The translations under genes and the position numbers were made by a program. Shown in pieces: positions 21,090-29,775 of a DNA stretch of 64,000 bases. Position 1 is the stretch's first letter; each line of letters opens with the position of its first letter. The stretch is taken from positions 1 through 64,000 of the forward strand of contig JAIBDZ010000006.1 in the NCBI GenBank assembly GCA_024685975.1. The letters are read 5' to 3'. The DNA is from Piscirickettsiaceae bacterium (GTDB lineage Bacteria; Pseudomonadota; Gammaproteobacteria; Nitrosococcales; Methylophagaceae). Below the pieces are notes generated by a model that was not told where the DNA came from, did not search any database, and was given only the letters and a program-made list of their open reading frames with translations.

Positions 21090-22826
21090 ATGCTCAATAT
21101 TGAACATGCAATCCAAGAAAAATTTCCGAGTTTTGGACAACGTAGTCCGTGGGTCAAAAAACCTGCGATAGGCTTGTTACGAAAATTAACGCATGAACGA
21201 GAAATTAATCATTTTCTCGAACAAAATCAAGACTTAAAAGGTTTTGATTTTATTGATCAGGTCTTAGATCATTTTAATTTCAGCTATTCCGTTACCCATA
21301 GAGATCGAACGAATATTCCGGCGACAGGACGTGTTGTTATTGTCGCTAATCATCCTTTGGGTGCCTTAGATGGCTTGTCTTTATTAAAGCTGGTGGGCGA
21401 AGTGCGGCGCGATGTTAAAATTCTCGCCAATGATATGTTGCTGCGCTTTGACGCCTTAACCACCTTATTTCACCCTGTTGATAATGTCACCAAGTCAACG
21501 CATAAAAGCAATGTGGCAGCAATCGTCAATAGCTTAAAAAATGAAGAGGCGATCATTGTTTTCCCTGCAGGAGAAGTGTCGCGTATTAGACCTAATGGCG
21601 TGCGGGACGGAAAATGGAATAAAGGGTTTCTTAACTTTGCACAAAAAACCCGTTCTCCCATCTTGCCGGTTTATATTAGTGCTAGAAATTCCTCATTATT
21701 TTATGGCTGCTCGATGGTATATAAACCATTGGCAGGCATGATGTTGGCGCATGAAATTTTTAATAAACAAGAAAAAACGATTTCGATGCGTGTTGGTAAA
21801 TTGATTCCTTATCAACAACTAGAACAATTACCCCTTATTAAATCAGAAAAAGCCAAATTATTACGACGTCATTTATATGGTTTGGCAAAAGGAAAACGCT
21901 CTGTTTTCGTCACCGAAAAAACCATTGTGCACCCGAAAGAACGTTTGGCGGTAAAAAAAGAATTACAACAAGGCGAGTTGTTGGGCGAAACACATGATGG
22001 TAAAAAGATCATTTTGTTTGATTTTCGTTCAGATTCTGCCGTGATGCATGAAATCGGACGTTTACGCGAAATTAGCTTTAGACAGGTAGGTGAAGGGACA
22101 GGCAAAGGTCGTGATTTAGATCGTTATGATCGTGATTGTCGTCATCTTATTTTATGGGATGAAGACGAATTAGAAATAGCGGGTGCTTATCGTCTGGCAG
22201 AAGTGAAAAAATTATTAGCAAAAGAAGATAGTCGCGGTATTTATAGTGCGACATTGTTCCAATATAACAACGACAAAATGCAACCCTATTTTGAGCAAGG
22301 CATCGAATTAGGGCGTAGCTTTGTGAATCCAAAATATTGGGGAAAACGTAGCTTAGATTACTTATGGTATGGCATTGGAGCGTATTTAAAACGATATCCT
22401 GATATCCGTTATTTATTTGGCCCCGTTAGTTTGAGCAATACTTACCCTGATCGTGCAAAGGCATTAATTACTGAGTTTTATCAACATTACTTCCCAGATA
22501 AAGAGCAACTGGCGACAGCTAATTTTCCTTATCAAATGTCATATAGTGAACGGCTGGATGTGACTAAAATCATCAAAGGAGATGATTTTAAGGCAGACTT
22601 CGTCGCATTACGTCAACAATTGACCAATATGAATGTGACCGTCCCGACGCTGTATAAGCAATATTCAGATGTTTGTGAGCCAGAAGGGGTTCGTTTTATT
22701 GATTTTAATATTGATGCTGATTTTGGTTATTGCATTGACGGCTTGGTGATGGTGGATTTACACCAACTCAAACCCGCTAAACGTAAACGATATATTAAAG
22801 AAGATCCGCTCGAGCAAGTGGCTTAA
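21090..22826 (+). CDS. Two-domain acyltransferase resembling bifunctional ornithine lipid synthase OlsF
   Basis: The N-terminal half (about 1-275) is a lysophospholipid acyltransferase fold with NHPLGALDG and VFPAGEVSR. The C-terminal half (about 300-540) is an OlsB-like N-acyltransferase of the GNAT type, with GRLREISFRQVGEGTGKGRDLDRYD and YLFGPVSLSNTYPDRAK. In OlsF the C-terminal part acylates ornithine and the N-terminal part adds the second acyl chain, so one protein can make ornithine lipid. Another amino acid or acyl acceptor is possible. I favour ATG 21090 because AGG lies about seven bases upstream; ATG 21078 adds four residues. Its stop overlaps the convergent YchJ gene by three bases. 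Confidence 0.78.
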   Translation: MLNIEHAIQEKFPSFGQRSPWVKKPAIGLLRKLTHEREINHFLEQNQDLKGFDFIDQVLDHFNFSYSVTHRDRTNIPATGRVVIVANHPLGALDGLSLLKLVGEVRRDVKILANDMLLRFDALTTLFHPVDNVTKSTHKSNVAAIVNSLKNEEAIIVFPAGEVSRIRPNGVRDGKWNKGFLNFAQKTRSPILPVYISARNSSLFYGCSMVYKPLAGMMLAHEIFNKQEKTISMRVGKLIPYQQLEQLPLIKSEKAKLLRRHLYGLAKGKRSVFVTEKTIVHPKERLAVKKELQQGELLGETHDGKKIILFDFRSDSAVMHEIGRLREISFRQVGEGTGKGRDLDRYDRDCRHLILWDEDELEIAGAYRLAEVKKLLAKEDSRGIYSATLFQYNNDKMQPYFEQGIELGRSFVNPKYWGKRSLDYLWYGIGAYLKRYPDIRYLFGPVSLSNTYPDRAKALITEFYQHYFPDKEQLATANFPYQMSYSERLDVTKIIKGDDFKADFVALRQQLTNMNVTVPTLYKQYSDVCEPEGVRFIDFNIDADFGYCIDGLVMVDLHQLKPAKRKRYIKEDPLEQVA

Positions 22827-23323
22827 TCAGTCGCTATCTTTCCTGCTAAGGTATCGTGGCATTTTTTGAATTTTTTACCGCTGCCGCAAAAGCAAGGCTC
22901 GTTTCTTTCTAATTTAATGTCAGGTAAGTCTTCGCCATCGACATAAAACCATTTGTCTTTTACATTCACAAAACGTGAGCGTTCATGCTGCTGTTTGATT
23001 TCACCATGTTCAAGCCGAAAAGCAACAAAATCAACATAAGCGGTATCAGCTTTGTCGCCTTGGGTGTGTTCAATGATTTTCAAACCTATCCAACGGGTTT
23101 TTTTGACTAACCGCGATAAAGAAAAAGAGTCGCTAAGACGACGCATACGAGGGTGGAGGGTATCAACAAGATAAGCAATGTTTCCGTAGCAAAAGGCCGT
23201 ATAACGTGCACGCATGGTCTGCTCAGCTGTAGGGGTATCAACTTTTCCTTTGTGCATTAATTCACAACAATCAGGATACAGCTTGCCACTAAAGCAAGGA
23301 CAAGGGTAAGTGTTTTGCGCCAT
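22823..23323 (-). CDS. YchJ family protein with two SEC-C motifs (UPF0225)
   Basis: 166 residues with a cysteine-rich SEC-C zinc motif at each end: PCPCFSGKLYPDCC near residue 7 and NEPCFCGSGKKFKKCH near residue 141. Between them is the YchJ core including TAEQTMRARYTAFCYGN and RSRFVNVKDKWFYVDG. SEC-C motifs bind zinc and occur at the tail of SecA; the function of YchJ itself is not established. It is convergent with the acyltransferase gene and is followed on the same strand (upstream) by the SDR gene 14 bases away. Confidence 0.88.
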   Translation of the reverse strand: MAQNTYPCPCFSGKLYPDCCELMHKGKVDTPTAEQTMRARYTAFCYGNIAYLVDTLHPRMRRLSDSFSLSRLVKKTRWIGLKIIEHTQGDKADTAYVDFVAFRLEHGEIKQQHERSRFVNVKDKWFYVDGEDLPDIKLERNEPCFCGSGKKFKKCHDTLAGKIATD

Positions 23324-23337
23324 GATGGTTTACCACA

Positions 23338-24120
23338 TTAATCAAACGGAATCTGCATGACATCAGGATAAATAAATTGATATCCGAGTCGTTTTTTTAT
23401 CTTAGCATTACTGACAATTTTATACTGATTTTCTGCCGTATCATCAAATTCAGGTGGTTTTTGTCCTAATAATTCGCTGGCATGTTGGTAAAAAATACGT
23501 TTAGTCGGGTGAGTATCAGCACAGGCGTTAAAGGTGTCACCCCAAGCGGCTTGCTCAATAATCGCTTGAATAAGGGCAATGCAATCATCACGGTGAATAA
23601 GGTTAACGGGGGCATTGGCCTGCGGCACGATTTTACCTTGCTTAAAAAAACGCCCTGGATGACGTTGATACCCCACCAAACCACTGAATCGTACAATCGT
23701 GCTATCAAAACTTGCAGCCTGTTGAAACAATTGCTCAATGCGATATAAGGGATGTTGAGGGTTTTCCTGTAAGGCATCTTCGGTGACGATGGTATTGGTA
23801 TTAAGATAAACCGAACTGGAACTGATGAATAATACTTGTTGTACCTGCGACTGACCGATACGTTCAATCAGAGTCGAAAATCCCTCAATATTTTTAGAGG
23901 TGATATTACAAATAAGCATATCGGCGTTAAAAAAATCATTGGGATAAGTTCTAGTATCGATATTAACAAGGTAAGGAATCGCGCCGATGTCGCGGATGAG
24001 TTTATCTTTTGCCGTGCTACGGCTGGATAAGTTGATGGCATAACCTTGCTGGATTAAAGCTTCAGCTAATGGCACACCTAACCAACCACTACCCAGAATG
24101 CTAATCGTTTTATTGTTCAT
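23338..24120 (-). CDS. YeeZ-like NAD-dependent epimerase/SDR protein
   Basis: An atypical short-chain dehydrogenase of the YeeZ type. The Rossmann start is SILGSGWLGVPLAEAL, ISSSSVYL supplies the serine region, and the RFSGLVGYQRHPGRFF and VNLIHRDDCI segments are collinear with E. coli YeeZ. I choose ATG at 24120 (MNNKTISILG), 260 residues, because the Rossmann strand follows at once; a frame open to 24147 adds nine residues. The substrate is unknown. The start overlaps the end of the glutaredoxin-like gene, so these minus-strand genes likely form one operon. Confidence 0.8.
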   Translation of the reverse strand: MNNKTISILGSGWLGVPLAEALIQQGYAINLSSRSTAKDKLIRDIGAIPYLVNIDTRTYPNDFFNADMLICNITSKNIEGFSTLIERIGQSQVQQVLFISSSSVYLNTNTIVTEDALQENPQHPLYRIEQLFQQAASFDSTIVRFSGLVGYQRHPGRFFKQGKIVPQANAPVNLIHRDDCIALIQAIIEQAAWGDTFNACADTHPTKRIFYQHASELLGQKPPEFDDTAENQYKIVSNAKIKKRLGYQFIYPDVMQIPFD

Positions 24121-24427
24121 AGAGTCGCTTGAATGTTCTGACATCAAAGCCAGTCATTTCTTCATCACCAATTAAAATTAAAGGCACACCGCGACCATTT
24201 AAAGCGGTATAAATTTTCATGGCCTTTTCATCTTTTTCGATATCAAATTCTTTAAAGGGAATATTTTGTCGAGTAAATAAGGATCTGGCTTTACGACAGT
24301 AGCCACACCAGCTAGTGGAGTACATGATGACTTGCTTTTCATTTGGTGTGATGGTGGGTTCTAACCACTTAAAAGGATCGGCGATAAAAAAAAGAAAGGC
24401 AGCCACGAGGGCGATACGAATAGACAT
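24110..24427 (-). CDS. Membrane-anchored glutaredoxin-like protein
   Basis: 105 residues. A hydrophobic N-terminus (about 2-16) acts as signal anchor or signal peptide, then a glutaredoxin fold with WCGYCRKAR (C41, C44), the cis-proline strand GVPLILIGDEEMTGFD, and a final helix. This would be a dithiol redox protein facing the periplasm or held at the membrane. Its partner is unknown. It sits between the UDG-like gene and the YeeZ-like gene on the same strand, with short spacing. Confidence 0.78.
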   Translation of the reverse strand: MSIRIALVAAFLFFIADPFKWLEPTITPNEKQVIMYSTSWCGYCRKARSLFTRQNIPFKEFDIEKDEKAMKIYTALNGRGVPLILIGDEEMTGFDVRTFKRLYEQ

Positions 24428-24446
24428 AGCAATACTTTATTTGAGG

Positions 24447-25352
24447 TTAAAGGTGATAGGCGGCTCGAACACGAGCGATGGCATGCCAGCGAGCGGCGCG
24501 GGCATTTTTATATTTCTGTTCATTTTGTGGTTTTCCTCCTGCTTTTTTTAACCAGCTTTGTTTTGACATATAGCGTTGAAACATCGTGTGTTGATAGGCT
24601 TCCAATGAAGGATAATCCGTCATCAATAATAAAGCGATCGACTCAGCATTCGCCCCACTTGGGTGAGGTGGAGCAATAACGCTTTTCTCAAATAAAGGTA
24701 ATGGTTGCTTTATTTGATTGGTGTCAGATAACTCTGTCAAGATGTTCGCGACCATCTCACCTAATGGCACAATCAGGGCATCAGGCGAGATAGTCGATAT
24801 ATCTTGGACAAACTGATTCATTAATAAGTGCTGTAATGCTGGAATAGAATGAAGATTCACTTGGCCGTTATAGTCTTTGCCTTTAATAAAAATAGGATAT
24901 TTTAAGATTGAGCAGAAATGCACTAGCGAATGGTGCTCGGCCCATAATTGACTGCAACAGTGAAGTCCTAATTTATCGGCGTAACCGAGTCGATTTAACA
25001 TGGCAACAATACGTGAACGCATTGAGCCACTTAAGCTGGCGTATTGTTTGACTTGTTGTAAGGTTAAGGTGTCACTTTGATTGTGTTGCAATGCTTGTTG
25101 TGCTGCCATTAATGCACGGTTCATTTGAGTGCGCCCTGGTGTAATGCCGACAATAATAATCTTGGCATCATGATTAACATGATCAAAAGGGGCGTAATAA
25201 CATGACATATCTCGTTCTTCATGACGCCATAATAATAAATCTTGTTCAGGGGATTGGGTGTCTGAACGAGGCGTTAGCGCGTCAATGGTCGTGCGAAAGT
25301 GCTGGAATAGCGGGTAAGTCATGATAACGTCAAAGTGAGGGTAATGAGTCAC
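24447..25352 (-). CDS. Uncharacterised protein with uracil-DNA-glycosylase-like motifs
   Basis: 301 residues. Two short segments recall the UDG superfamily: IIIVGITPGRTQ around residue 70 (compare the GxxPG of family 4 motif 1) and APPHPSGANAESI around residue 227 (compare the HPS of motif 3). Between them is LIVPLGEMVANIL, a plausible strand and helix. The catalytic residues of known UDGs cannot be assigned, so enzymatic activity is inference. A positively charged tail (KYKNARAARWHAIARVRAA) could touch nucleic acid. First gene of a minus-strand run with the glutaredoxin-like and SDR genes. Confidence 0.55.
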   Translation of the reverse strand: MTHYPHFDVIMTYPLFQHFRTTIDALTPRSDTQSPEQDLLLWRHEERDMSCYYAPFDHVNHDAKIIIVGITPGRTQMNRALMAAQQALQHNQSDTLTLQQVKQYASLSGSMRSRIVAMLNRLGYADKLGLHCCSQLWAEHHSLVHFCSILKYPIFIKGKDYNGQVNLHSIPALQHLLMNQFVQDISTISPDALIVPLGEMVANILTELSDTNQIKQPLPLFEKSVIAPPHPSGANAESIALLLMTDYPSLEAYQHTMFQRYMSKQSWLKKAGGKPQNEQKYKNARAARWHAIARVRAAYHL

Positions 25353-25453
25353 AAATTATGAAAGAAGCCTACCATACTCCGAATGTTTTCATGCAAGCTT
25401 GGCTTTGTGTCAAAATATAATGATAGTTTTGGTTAAATCATAAAGGGATAAGG

Positions 25454-26500
25454 ATGCAGTATAAGCAGCTAGGCCACTCTGATATTAAAGTCAGTACGAT
25501 TTGTCTCGGTACAATGACATTTGGAGAGCAAAATACCGAAGCAGAAGGTCATCAACAATTAGACTTTGCCGTTGATAATGGGGTGAACTTTATTGATACC
25601 GCCGAGCTTTATGCTATCCCGCCGAAAGCTGATACCTATGGTGCAACAGAACGTGTGATTGGACAATGGCTTGCGCAACGTGGCCGTCGTGAAGACATTG
25701 TTTTGGCGAGTAAAATAGCAGGGCCAGGTCCAGAATGGGTGAGCCATATTCGAGAGGGTAAAACCCAATTTGATGATGCTCATATTAGCCAAGCATTAGA
25801 CGCGAGCCTTCGCAGGCTGCAAACAGATTACCTTGATTTGTATCAATTACATTGGCCAGAGCGTCAAACCAATTACTTTGGGCAACTAGGTTTCAAAGTT
25901 AATGATCAGGAGTCAGCTTCAACCCCCATAGCCCAAACATTACGCGCGCTTAAAAAACAGGTCGATGCCGGCAAAATTCGCTATATCGGATTATCGAATG
26001 AAACGCCTTGGGGCATGATGCAATTTTTACAATTAGCCAAGCAATATGACTTACCGGTCATTGTGTCAGTGCAAAATCCTTATAGTTTATTAAATCGGTC
26101 GTATGAAGTGGGGTGTGCAGAAATCAGTTACCGTGAGCAAGTGGGACTGTTAGCTTATTCACCATTGGGTTTTGGGGTGTTAACAGGAAAATATTTACAC
26201 GGTAAAAAACCAGCAGGCGCAAGAATAACCTTATGGCCACATTACGCGAGATATAGCAGCCCACAAGGTCTTGCAGCGACAGAAGCCTATGTGACATTGG
26301 CGAAAAATCATGGTTGGGATCCGGCTCAAATGGCATTGGCTTTCGTTAATGAGCAGGCTTTTGTGACCAGCAATATTATTGGTGCGACGACGCTAGAACA
26401 ATTAAAGACAAATATTGAGAGTGCACAATTGACGTTAACGGATGAGCTAAGACAAGGGATACAGGATATTCATCAGCAATACCCTAATCCTGCACCTTGA
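25454..26500 (+). CDS. tas: Aldo/keto reductase Tas
   Basis: NADPH-dependent aldo/keto reductase closely collinear with E. coli Tas along its full 348 residues, from MQYKQLGHSDIKVSTICLGTM to the final QYPNPAP. The catalytic tetrad is visible: D48, Y53 (FIDTAELY), K87 (LASKIAG) and H134 (YQLHWPE). Tas was named for suppressing tyrosine auxotrophy under starvation; the natural substrate is unknown. It stands alone, with a weak hairpin (AAGAAA/TTTCTT) right at its stop. Confidence 0.92.
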   Translation: MQYKQLGHSDIKVSTICLGTMTFGEQNTEAEGHQQLDFAVDNGVNFIDTAELYAIPPKADTYGATERVIGQWLAQRGRREDIVLASKIAGPGPEWVSHIREGKTQFDDAHISQALDASLRRLQTDYLDLYQLHWPERQTNYFGQLGFKVNDQESASTPIAQTLRALKKQVDAGKIRYIGLSNETPWGMMQFLQLAKQYDLPVIVSVQNPYSLLNRSYEVGCAEISYREQVGLLAYSPLGFGVLTGKYLHGKKPAGARITLWPHYARYSSPQGLAATEAYVTLAKNHGWDPAQMALAFVNEQAFVTSNIIGATTLEQLKTNIESAQLTLTDELRQGIQDIHQQYPNPAP

Positions 26501-26564
26501 AGAAAGACATGTGTTTCTTGTGAATGACAATATTAACGTCAACGAGCGAGTCAGGTGAAAAATA

Positions 26565-26638
26565 AGTCAAATGCCATAACGGTGTATCATTTGACTGTAA
26601 AATCGAGGGTTGAGACGTGGTTTAATTTCCCGTTTTAT
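26565..26638 (+). promoter_or_regulatory. Inverted repeat and possible promoter before the TonB-dependent receptor
   Basis: AGTCAAATG (26565-26573) and CATTTGACT (26588-26596) form a perfect 9-bp inverted repeat with a 14-base spacer and no T-tract, so an operator is more likely than a terminator. TTGAGA (26610-26615) and TTTTAT (26633-26638), 17 bp apart, could be a sigma70 promoter. No Fur box was recognised. Confidence 0.35.
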
Positions 26639-26660
26639 TTTTAAGCAATAAGGAAATACG

Positions 26661-28667
26661 ATGCTTAATCAACCTAAGAAACTATTGCCACTACTTATCA
26701 TCGCTGCCATTGGTCCAGCACAGGCTTCTGATACAAGTGGTAATACTGTACTGACTCTAGGAACAATGGAGGTGCAAGCGAGTGAATATGGCTCATTAAC
26801 TAGCCAACAAATCTTAACGTCAGTGGATATTCTAGATAGGTCGCTTATTGAGAATAAGCAAGTTAAAACGACATGGGAGTTATTTAGTCTTTTACCTGGG
26901 GTGACAGTGACTAGTTATGGTCAAGGATCTGGCACAGGTGAATTTGCTATTCGCGGCTTTAATACTGAAGGTGAAATTAATGCCGTCAAAATATTGCTTG
27001 ATGGTGTTCCGAGCAATGTTCACTCTGGCAATATGGACTATTTGGACATGGTGCCATCTTTAGATATCGAGTCGATTGAGTTAGTTCGTGGTACCAACGA
27101 CCCACGTTATGGTCTGCATAATATTGCCGGTAATGCCAATGTAACGACTCGGCTTGGTGGAAATTATAAAGATGCTCAAGTCTCGATGGGGAGCTTTGAT
27201 ACATATAACCTACAAGCTGCAGCTGGTTTTCAAGATGAGCAATTTTCACAAAATTATTCTGTAGCGTACGTTGAATCTGGTGGCTACCGAGACCGATCAG
27301 AATTTGATAAAGTCAGTTTGTCAGGAAAATGGTTTGTGACACCTGATAATACCAATTACAGCCTTGGCTTGATTGCACGTTGGCATGAGTCAGATGCCAA
27401 TTCACCTGGCTATTTATTAAAAGAAGATTCACGAATTAGTCCAAGTTCGTCATATGATTATAATGATGGTGACTATACCGATCAGGAAATGGGGCAATTA
27501 AGTGCCCATCTTGATGTTGATCTTTCTGATTCTTTATTCTGGTCGTTTAAGACTTACATCAATAGCTTTGATAGTGCACGGCTTGTGCAGTGGCGCGATG
27601 GCGATCCAAAACAACGTAGTATTTATGATGAAATTCATTATGGTGCTCTATCTAGCATGACATACCGCATGAGTGATGTCGTAACGTTTGAAGGCGGGAT
27701 GGACATTCATCATGAGGAGAATGAAAGTGAGCGCCAAATATCAAGCCTACGCGATCAAACATTTGATCTCACGACTTATGGCGCTTATGTTCAAAGTGTT
27801 GTGAGACCAACGACTTGGTTAAAACTGGTACCAGGTGTTCGTGTTGATAGCATTAAAGGTGATTTTAAAGACAGATTGACCAATATTAGAAGCTCAATTA
27901 ATGATTATGATGCCATTTGGCAACCTAAGTTTAGTGCCGTCATTACGCCAATCGAGGGTTATAACCTTTATGCTAACTGGGGCAGAACGTTCCAAATTGG
28001 TGTCGAGCAAGGTGCTTATCATGAATCCGGCGCGCCTTCGTTAGAACCGTCAATCAATGAAGGCTGGGAAGTTGGGGTGAAATTTAAACCTGTCCATAAC
28101 TTTGAAGGTCGTATCGCTTATTGGGAGCAAGATGCTTCGGATGAAATTCGTAGAAAATTTGATGGTTCAGGTGCGACGGGTGATGGCGAAAATATTGGCG
28201 AAACAGAGCGTAGAGGGATTGATGTTCAAGCCAATTGGCAGATTGTGGAGCCATTATTAGTCTGGGCGGCCTATTCATGGCAAGAAGCAATTATTAAAAA
28301 CCCAGGAAGCGATCCGGGTTTGGCGGCAACGAAAGGCCAAGAAATTGATCATACACCGAGCTACCTGATTAGTGCTGGTGTAAGTTATCAAATTACGCCT
28401 AAGTTAAGCAGCACAGTAACGGCTTATGCACAAGGCGATTATTATATCGAGAAGACCAATGAAGACGGTCAGATTGATGACTATTATCTATTAGATTTGG
28501 CGTTTGATTACCAGTTAAATGCAAAAACAAACTTGAACCTTCAGTTTAAAAACCTGACAAATCAATATCATGAATATGCTTGGTATTGGGGTGGCACAAC
28601 AGGATCTTTCCATACGCCAGGCGATAAAAGAGCCATATATGGCACCATCAGCCATTCATTTGATTAG
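26661..28667 (+). CDS. TonB-dependent outer membrane receptor
   Basis: 668 residues. A signal peptide (MLNQPKKLLPLLIIAAIGPAQA) is followed by the plug domain with LLPGVTVTSYGQGSGTGEFAIRG, ILLDGVPSN and SIELVRGTNDPRYG, then a 22-strand-type barrel ending in YGTISHSFD with the terminal aromatic residue expected for outer membrane insertion. It would import a scarce ligand using TonB energy. The substrate is not readable, and no siderophore, cobalamin or transporter genes lie beside it. A stem-loop follows the stop. Confidence 0.9.
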   Translation: MLNQPKKLLPLLIIAAIGPAQASDTSGNTVLTLGTMEVQASEYGSLTSQQILTSVDILDRSLIENKQVKTTWELFSLLPGVTVTSYGQGSGTGEFAIRGFNTEGEINAVKILLDGVPSNVHSGNMDYLDMVPSLDIESIELVRGTNDPRYGLHNIAGNANVTTRLGGNYKDAQVSMGSFDTYNLQAAAGFQDEQFSQNYSVAYVESGGYRDRSEFDKVSLSGKWFVTPDNTNYSLGLIARWHESDANSPGYLLKEDSRISPSSSYDYNDGDYTDQEMGQLSAHLDVDLSDSLFWSFKTYINSFDSARLVQWRDGDPKQRSIYDEIHYGALSSMTYRMSDVVTFEGGMDIHHEENESERQISSLRDQTFDLTTYGAYVQSVVRPTTWLKLVPGVRVDSIKGDFKDRLTNIRSSINDYDAIWQPKFSAVITPIEGYNLYANWGRTFQIGVEQGAYHESGAPSLEPSINEGWEVGVKFKPVHNFEGRIAYWEQDASDEIRRKFDGSGATGDGENIGETERRGIDVQANWQIVEPLLVWAAYSWQEAIIKNPGSDPGLAATKGQEIDHTPSYLISAGVSYQITPKLSSTVTAYAQGDYYIEKTNEDGQIDDYYLLDLAFDYQLNAKTNLNLQFKNLTNQYHEYAWYWGGTTGSFHTPGDKRAIYGTISHSFD

Positions 28668-28677
28668 AGGGTGAGCT

Positions 28678-28701
28678 TAGCCAGTGCGTAAGCACTGGCT
28701 A
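28678..28701 (+). terminator. Stem-loop after the TonB-dependent receptor gene
   Basis: TAGCCAGTGC and GCACTGGCTA form a perfect 10-bp stem with a GTAA loop. The T-rich stretch after it is broken (TCACTTATCATTTATTTG), so it may be a bidirectional or imperfect terminator between this gene and the convergent ygfZ. Confidence 0.65.
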
Positions 28702-28730
28702 TCACTTATCATTTATTTGTTTTGCTCTGA

Positions 28731-29699
28731 CTACACTTCTTGCGGTAGCTCGCTAGTGATAACTAAAGGCGTACTCTCATCAAGGTGAAGCGACGCATCG
28801 AGATCGTTGAGCTTTAAACTGATTAAACAATCTAGTTGGCCTAAATGTTGGCAAGCAGACACAATATGCCCAGCGACATGGTCAGGTGTAGAGTTAACTT
28901 CGCTACCTGCATTGGGTGACACGGTTGTATTGGCCGTGGCAATAAATAAGCGGCGACTGGGTTTGCCTAAATAATGCAACCGCGCCACAACTTCTTGTCC
29001 TGGATAACACCCTTTGTTAAAGCTGACCCCATGATTAAGATCAAGGTTGATTTGTTGCGGGGTAAATTGCTCAACTGTCTCTGCAACGACATGGGCGAGT
29101 CCTGCTTGAATATCTAACCAATACCAATAGTCAGGAGTCATAAGTTGATAATTAGCTTTGAGCCAAGTATCGCAGTTTTTGCTGCTTGTTTCTGCTGGGT
29201 TGAGCACAAGATAACGTGAGCCTTTATCGGCAGGTACTTTTATAAAATAAGTGGCACCTTCAACGACGACATCGTAATCATTTGTCAAAGCGTTAATGGG
29301 CGAAGGAAGTTGCTGAGTGAGTCCCACGCAGTGGTGCGATTCCGCACAATTTGTGACGGTGACTTTGGAGCGCAATACATACATTGTTAATCGTTTGGTG
29401 ATGCTGTCGCATAAGTCAGCAGATAATAAAAGATAAAATTGCTCAGCGTTGACACGGACTAAAATAAAGGTGGCTAATAGTCGGCCTTTCGGGTTACATA
29501 AGCCGTTATATTGGGCTTGGTTATCATTCAAATCTGCTACATGGTTGGTCACTAGATTTTGCAAGAATGCTTCAGCCTCAGGGCCTGCGACTGAAATTGC
29601 ACTAAGTTTATCCAATGGCATTAAACAAGGTTGTTGCGCTAAGTTTAAAAAGTCTTTATCAGCAGGAGCGGTAGAAGTTAATGTATTCCAGTCAGTCAT
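28731..29699 (-). CDS. ygfZ: Folate-binding protein YgfZ
   Basis: Folate-dependent factor that supports certain iron-sulfur enzymes, including MiaB. It has the aminomethyltransferase-like fold and the hallmark KGCYPGQE (229-236) with the reactive cysteine C231. 322 residues is the usual length. It is divergent from the YgfX-like gene, with 76 bp between, an arrangement shared with enterobacteria except that sdhE is missing from the gap. Confidence 0.93.
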   Translation of the reverse strand: MTDWNTLTSTAPADKDFLNLAQQPCLMPLDKLSAISVAGPEAEAFLQNLVTNHVADLNDNQAQYNGLCNPKGRLLATFILVRVNAEQFYLLLSADLCDSITKRLTMYVLRSKVTVTNCAESHHCVGLTQQLPSPINALTNDYDVVVEGATYFIKVPADKGSRYLVLNPAETSSKNCDTWLKANYQLMTPDYWYWLDIQAGLAHVVAETVEQFTPQQINLDLNHGVSFNKGCYPGQEVVARLHYLGKPSRRLFIATANTTVSPNAGSEVNSTPDHVAGHIVSACQHLGQLDCLISLKLNDLDASLHLDESTPLVITSELPQEV

Positions 29700-29775
29700 A
29701 AGGTATCTATTGCGTGAAGTAAAAAAAATATTGTAACGTATTTATTCATGTCAGAAATACACAAGGAGGTGGGAC

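Noticed and set aside
26500..26519. Terminator after tas (AAGAAA/TTTCTT)
   Set aside because: Only A-T pairs apart from one, and no T-tract follows; kept as a remark only.
29700..29775. Hidden sdhE gene between ygfZ and ygfX
   Set aside because: The gap is 76 bases, too short for the roughly 85-codon gene, and no in-frame fragment is seen.
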